Source: Hymenobacter caeli
GTDB taxonomy: Bacteria; Bacteroidota; Bacteroidia; Cytophagales; Hymenobacteraceae
Length of the DNA: 64,000 bases
Assembly (NCBI RefSeq): GCF_013294115.1
Contig: NZ_JABSNP010000016.1
Span: forward strand, 60,675 to 124,674
Direction: 5' to 3'
Positions 61,761 through 64,000 of this stretch are shown piece after piece (position 1 is the first letter of the stretch; each line of letters starts with the position of its first letter). The notes beneath the pieces are model-generated. The model did not search any database. It saw only the letters and a list, made by a program, of their open reading frames with translations, and had not been told where the DNA came from. A program made the position numbers and the translations under genes.

Positions 61761-61863
61761 AGAACGTCATGTCGAGCGCAGCCGGGACATCTCGCGTGCA
61801 TCGTTGAACGGTTGGTTTACTGCCGCACGCGAGATGTCCCGGCTGCGCTCGACATGACGTTCT
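61761..61863. repeat. Intergenic inverted repeat (GTCATGTCGAGCGCAG family)
   Basis: Perfect 39-nt arms (AGAACGTCATGTCGAGCGCA ... TGCGCTCGACATGACGTTCT) with about 25 nt between them, 13 bp after the MCE gene. Confidence 0.9.
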
Positions 61864-61909
61864 AACGCGAACCGGTGTACTACGCTTAGCCTGGCGCTTA
61901 AACGGCCTG

Positions 61910-61945
61910 TATCTTTGAAATCCGCCTCCGGGCGGATTTTTTTGT
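61910..61945 (+). promoter_or_regulatory. -7 box and hairpin upstream of the carboxylase gene
   Basis: TATCTTTG (61910-61917) fits the -7 pattern and is followed directly by AATCCGCC-TCC-GGGCGGATT with a T run, a short hairpin that could limit read-through into the carboxyltransferase gene. Confidence 0.45.
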
Positions 61946-61972
61946 GCCCGTTTCTTCCCCAAATCCCACCCC

Positions 61973-63607
61973 ATGTCGCCCACCATCGAGTTCAACCGCA
62001 ACGAAGACCAACTCAAGCAGCTCACCTTTCAGCTGCGCCAGCGGCTGGCCCGCGTGGCCCTCGGCGGCGGCGAGAAGCGCATGGCCGCCCACAAGGCCAA
62101 GGGCAAGCTCACGGCCCGCGAGCGGATTGCCTACCTGCTGGACAAGGGCGCGGCGCAGGTCGAAATCGGGGCCTTTGCGGGTGAAGGGATGTATGTGGAG
62201 GAAGGTGGTTGCCCCGGCGGCGGCGTGTTGGTCGTGATTGGCTACGTGCAGGGCCGCCAGTGCGTGGTGGTGGCCAACGACGCCACGGTGAAGGCCGGCG
62301 CGTGGTTCCCTATCACGGCCAAAAAGAACCTGCGGGCCCAGGAAATCAGCCTCGAAAACCGCCTGCCCATCATCTACCTCGTCGATTCGGCCGGCGTGTA
62401 CCTGCCCATGCAGGACGAGATTTTTCCCGATAAGGAGCACTTCGGCCGCATTTTCCGCAACAACGCGGTGATGAGCAGCCGGGGCATCGTGCAGATTTCG
62501 GCCATCATGGGGCCCTGCGTGGCCGGCGGGGCCTACCTGCCCATCATGAGCGACGAGGCCATGATTGTGAGCGGCACGGGCTCGGTGTTCCTGGCCGGCT
62601 CGTATTTGGTGAAGTCGGCCATCGGCGAAACCATCGACAACGAGGCCTTGGGCGGCGCGGCCATGCACTCGGAGGTGTCGGGCGTGACGGACTACAAGTT
62701 CGACACCGACGAGGAGGCGCTCGACCACATCCGCAACATCTTCGACAAGCTGGGGGCCCTGCCCACGGCCGGCTTCAGCCGCAAGGCGCCCGCCGCGCCC
62801 GCGCTGCCCGAGGCGGACATTTACGGCCTGCTGCCCGCCGACCGCGCCAAGCCCTACGACACGATGGAGCTGATTAACCGGCTGGTGGACAACTCCGAGT
62901 TTGAGCCCTACAAGGACCTCTACGGCCAGACGCTCATCTGCGGGCTGGCGCGCATCGACGGCTGGGCCGTGGGCATCGTGGCCAACCAGCGCAAAATCGT
63001 GAAGAGCAAAAAAACCGGGATGCAGATGGGTGGCGTCATCTACTCCGACTCGGCCGACAAGGCGGCGCGCTTCATAATGAACTGCAACCAGAAGCGCATT
63101 CCGCTGGTGTTCCTGCACGACGTGTCGGGCTTCATGGTAGGCTCGGCCAGCGAGCAGGGCGGCATCATCAAGGACGGCGCGAAGATGGTAAACGCCATGG
63201 CCAACAGCGTGGTACCCAAGTTCACGGTCATCATCGGCAACAGCTACGGCGCGGGCAACTACGCCATGTGCGGCAAGGCCTACGACCCGCGCCTCATCGT
63301 GGCCTGGCCGACAGCACAGCTCGCGGTAATGAGCGGCGCCGCAGCCGCCAACACCCTGCTGCAAATCCAGGTCGCCTCCCTCAAAGCCAAAGGCGAAGTC
63401 ATCACCCCCGAAGCCGAAAAGGAACTGCTCGACCGCATCAAAGCCCGCTACGAGGAGCAATTATCGCCCTACTACGCGGCGGCCCGCCTCTGGGTCGACG
63501 CGGTAATTGACCCACTGGAAACCAGGAAAGTAATTTCGGAAGGAATTGCCGCGGCCAACCACGCGCCGATTGAAAAGGCGTATAATGTGGGGGTTATTCA
63601 GGTATAA
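61973..63607 (+). CDS. Acyl-CoA carboxylase beta subunit (methylcrotonyl-CoA type)
   Basis: A 544-residue carboxyltransferase with N- and C-terminal crotonase-like halves. DSAGVYLPMQDEIFPDKEHFGRIF, MGPCVAGGAYLPIMSDEA and IIGNSYGAGNYAMCGKAYDPR are typical of MccB/PccB. It transfers carboxyl from biotin to an acyl-CoA, probably methylcrotonyl-CoA in leucine breakdown. The biotin carboxylase subunit is not in the window. Confidence 0.95.
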   Translation: MSPTIEFNRNEDQLKQLTFQLRQRLARVALGGGEKRMAAHKAKGKLTARERIAYLLDKGAAQVEIGAFAGEGMYVEEGGCPGGGVLVVIGYVQGRQCVVVANDATVKAGAWFPITAKKNLRAQEISLENRLPIIYLVDSAGVYLPMQDEIFPDKEHFGRIFRNNAVMSSRGIVQISAIMGPCVAGGAYLPIMSDEAMIVSGTGSVFLAGSYLVKSAIGETIDNEALGGAAMHSEVSGVTDYKFDTDEEALDHIRNIFDKLGALPTAGFSRKAPAAPALPEADIYGLLPADRAKPYDTMELINRLVDNSEFEPYKDLYGQTLICGLARIDGWAVGIVANQRKIVKSKKTGMQMGGVIYSDSADKAARFIMNCNQKRIPLVFLHDVSGFMVGSASEQGGIIKDGAKMVNAMANSVVPKFTVIIGNSYGAGNYAMCGKAYDPRLIVAWPTAQLAVMSGAAAANTLLQIQVASLKAKGEVITPEAEKELLDRIKARYEEQLSPYYAAARLWVDAVIDPLETRKVISEGIAAANHAPIEKAYNVGVIQV

Positions 63608-63629
63608 AAAAGGACACGTTCAAGAAAAT

Positions 63630-63986
63630 ATGCCAACTGTACAAATGAAAAATTTAGTACTAGCATTCTTAATTATAACGTTCTTCATAGGCTGTAGCCA
63701 GAATAGCGAACCAATAAAACAAGACGTATATGGATACAAACTGCCAAAGTATGGTAGCTTATTTGTGCAATTTGAATGGGCAACGATTTCTACTAGAGGA
63801 TTTACTGATTCGATAATCTTTGAAAGTTGGGAATTCAGAGACTCTACTACCGATAAAGGGGGTATTTATCGTGTGCCAATCAATAGAAAAATTATAAAAT
63901 CTAAAGGTAGTGGATTAATTCAGGGTGGCGGTTGTAGATTGGTTTATGGTTTACACCCAGCATTATTGCGCCAAGTGCGCCAGTGA
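63630..63986 (+). CDS. AT-rich lipoprotein, possibly truncated
   Basis: A lipoprotein (start 63630 or the in-frame ATG 63645) with signal MKNLVLAFLIITFFIGCS and lipid Cys at residue 17 of the shorter form. The mature part is AT-rich up to about 63930, after which the sequence turns GC-rich and the last codons (GLHPALLRQVRQ) look unrelated. The gene may be broken or fused near its 3' end. No family is recognised. Confidence 0.6.
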   Translation: MPTVQMKNLVLAFLIITFFIGCSQNSEPIKQDVYGYKLPKYGSLFVQFEWATISTRGFTDSIIFESWEFRDSTTDKGGIYRVPINRKIIKSKGSGLIQGGGCRLVYGLHPALLRQVRQ

Positions 63987-64000
63987 CCAAATCCGCCGCA

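Noticed and set aside
61898..63460. Long minus-strand frame of 520 codons
   Set aside because: It is antisense to the acyl-CoA carboxylase gene, a textbook family member.

Overview
The window looks like chromosomal DNA of a Hymenobacter-like member of the Bacteroidetes (Cytophagales). The evidence is high GC with strong GGC/GCC codon use, promoters of the Bacteroidetes type (-7 box TAnnTTTG, -33 TTTG/TTG), A-rich rather than Shine-Dalgarno starts, a Rho factor with a very long disordered insert, an S16 with a long tail, and families typical of the phylum (DUF4252, DUF4173, Tat-exported Gfo/Idh/MocA proteins). I saw no tRNA, rRNA, CRISPR array, prophage or intact insertion sequence.

Layout. 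1-3582 (minus): a GT9 glycosyltransferase, an M16 peptidase, an SRA-HNH nuclease for modified DNA, and a second SRA gene cut by the window edge. 3639-4774: a SAM-I riboswitch leader, a 32-codon Cys-containing frame directly behind it, then an AhpD-like gene. 4954-12440: PepP, a DUF4252 lipoprotein, a large secreted protein, an EVE-domain protein, two tandem pirins and an LLM flavin oxidoreductase. 12593-17133 (minus): an exported thioredoxin-like protein, an MFS sugar transporter, a GH13 cyclomaltodextrinase and a small lipoprotein, suggesting maltodextrin use. 17258-20472: a PolX/PHP protein with a decayed polymerase centre, a second GT9 and a UBP zinc finger. 20548-22007: a structured minus-strand transcript and three AT-rich orphan genes. 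22027-25906: serS and rho, divergent.

26110-31459 (minus): a Tat-exported oxidoreductase, then UbiA prenyltransferase, methyltransferase, a membrane protein and a geranylgeranyl-reductase-like flavoprotein, possibly one prenyl-lipid pathway. 31516-39596: a large secreted protein and many small membrane proteins, including a membrane protein/winged-helix regulator/DUF4173 cluster with the same inverted repeat in both promoters. 39698-45352: PBP1a, an AT-rich orphan gene, a RelE/ParE toxin-antitoxin pair lying between a TIGR01777 epimerase gene and a decayed copy of its own 3' end, then folE and a PTPS-II-type pterin synthase, overlapping.

45624-49567: two orphan genes and the classic rpsP-rimM-trmD-rplS cluster. 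49867-53906: a Tat-exported amine oxidase and a Tat-exported aminotransferase as neighbours, and a secreted protein with a hedgehog-like C-terminal Hint domain. 53990-63986: desaturase, RluA-type pseudouridine synthase, panB, LptD-like protein, murein amidase, MCE/MlaD protein, an acyl-CoA carboxylase beta subunit and an AT-rich lipoprotein gene. Several gaps carry long imperfect inverted repeats of a shared family.

Best leads: the SAM riboswitch placed to control a tiny peptide, the hedgehog-like Hint protein, the CTTTG-N5-CAAAG operator pair, the structured transcript with an in-frame TGA, and the toxin-antitoxin pair between two copies of a gene end.
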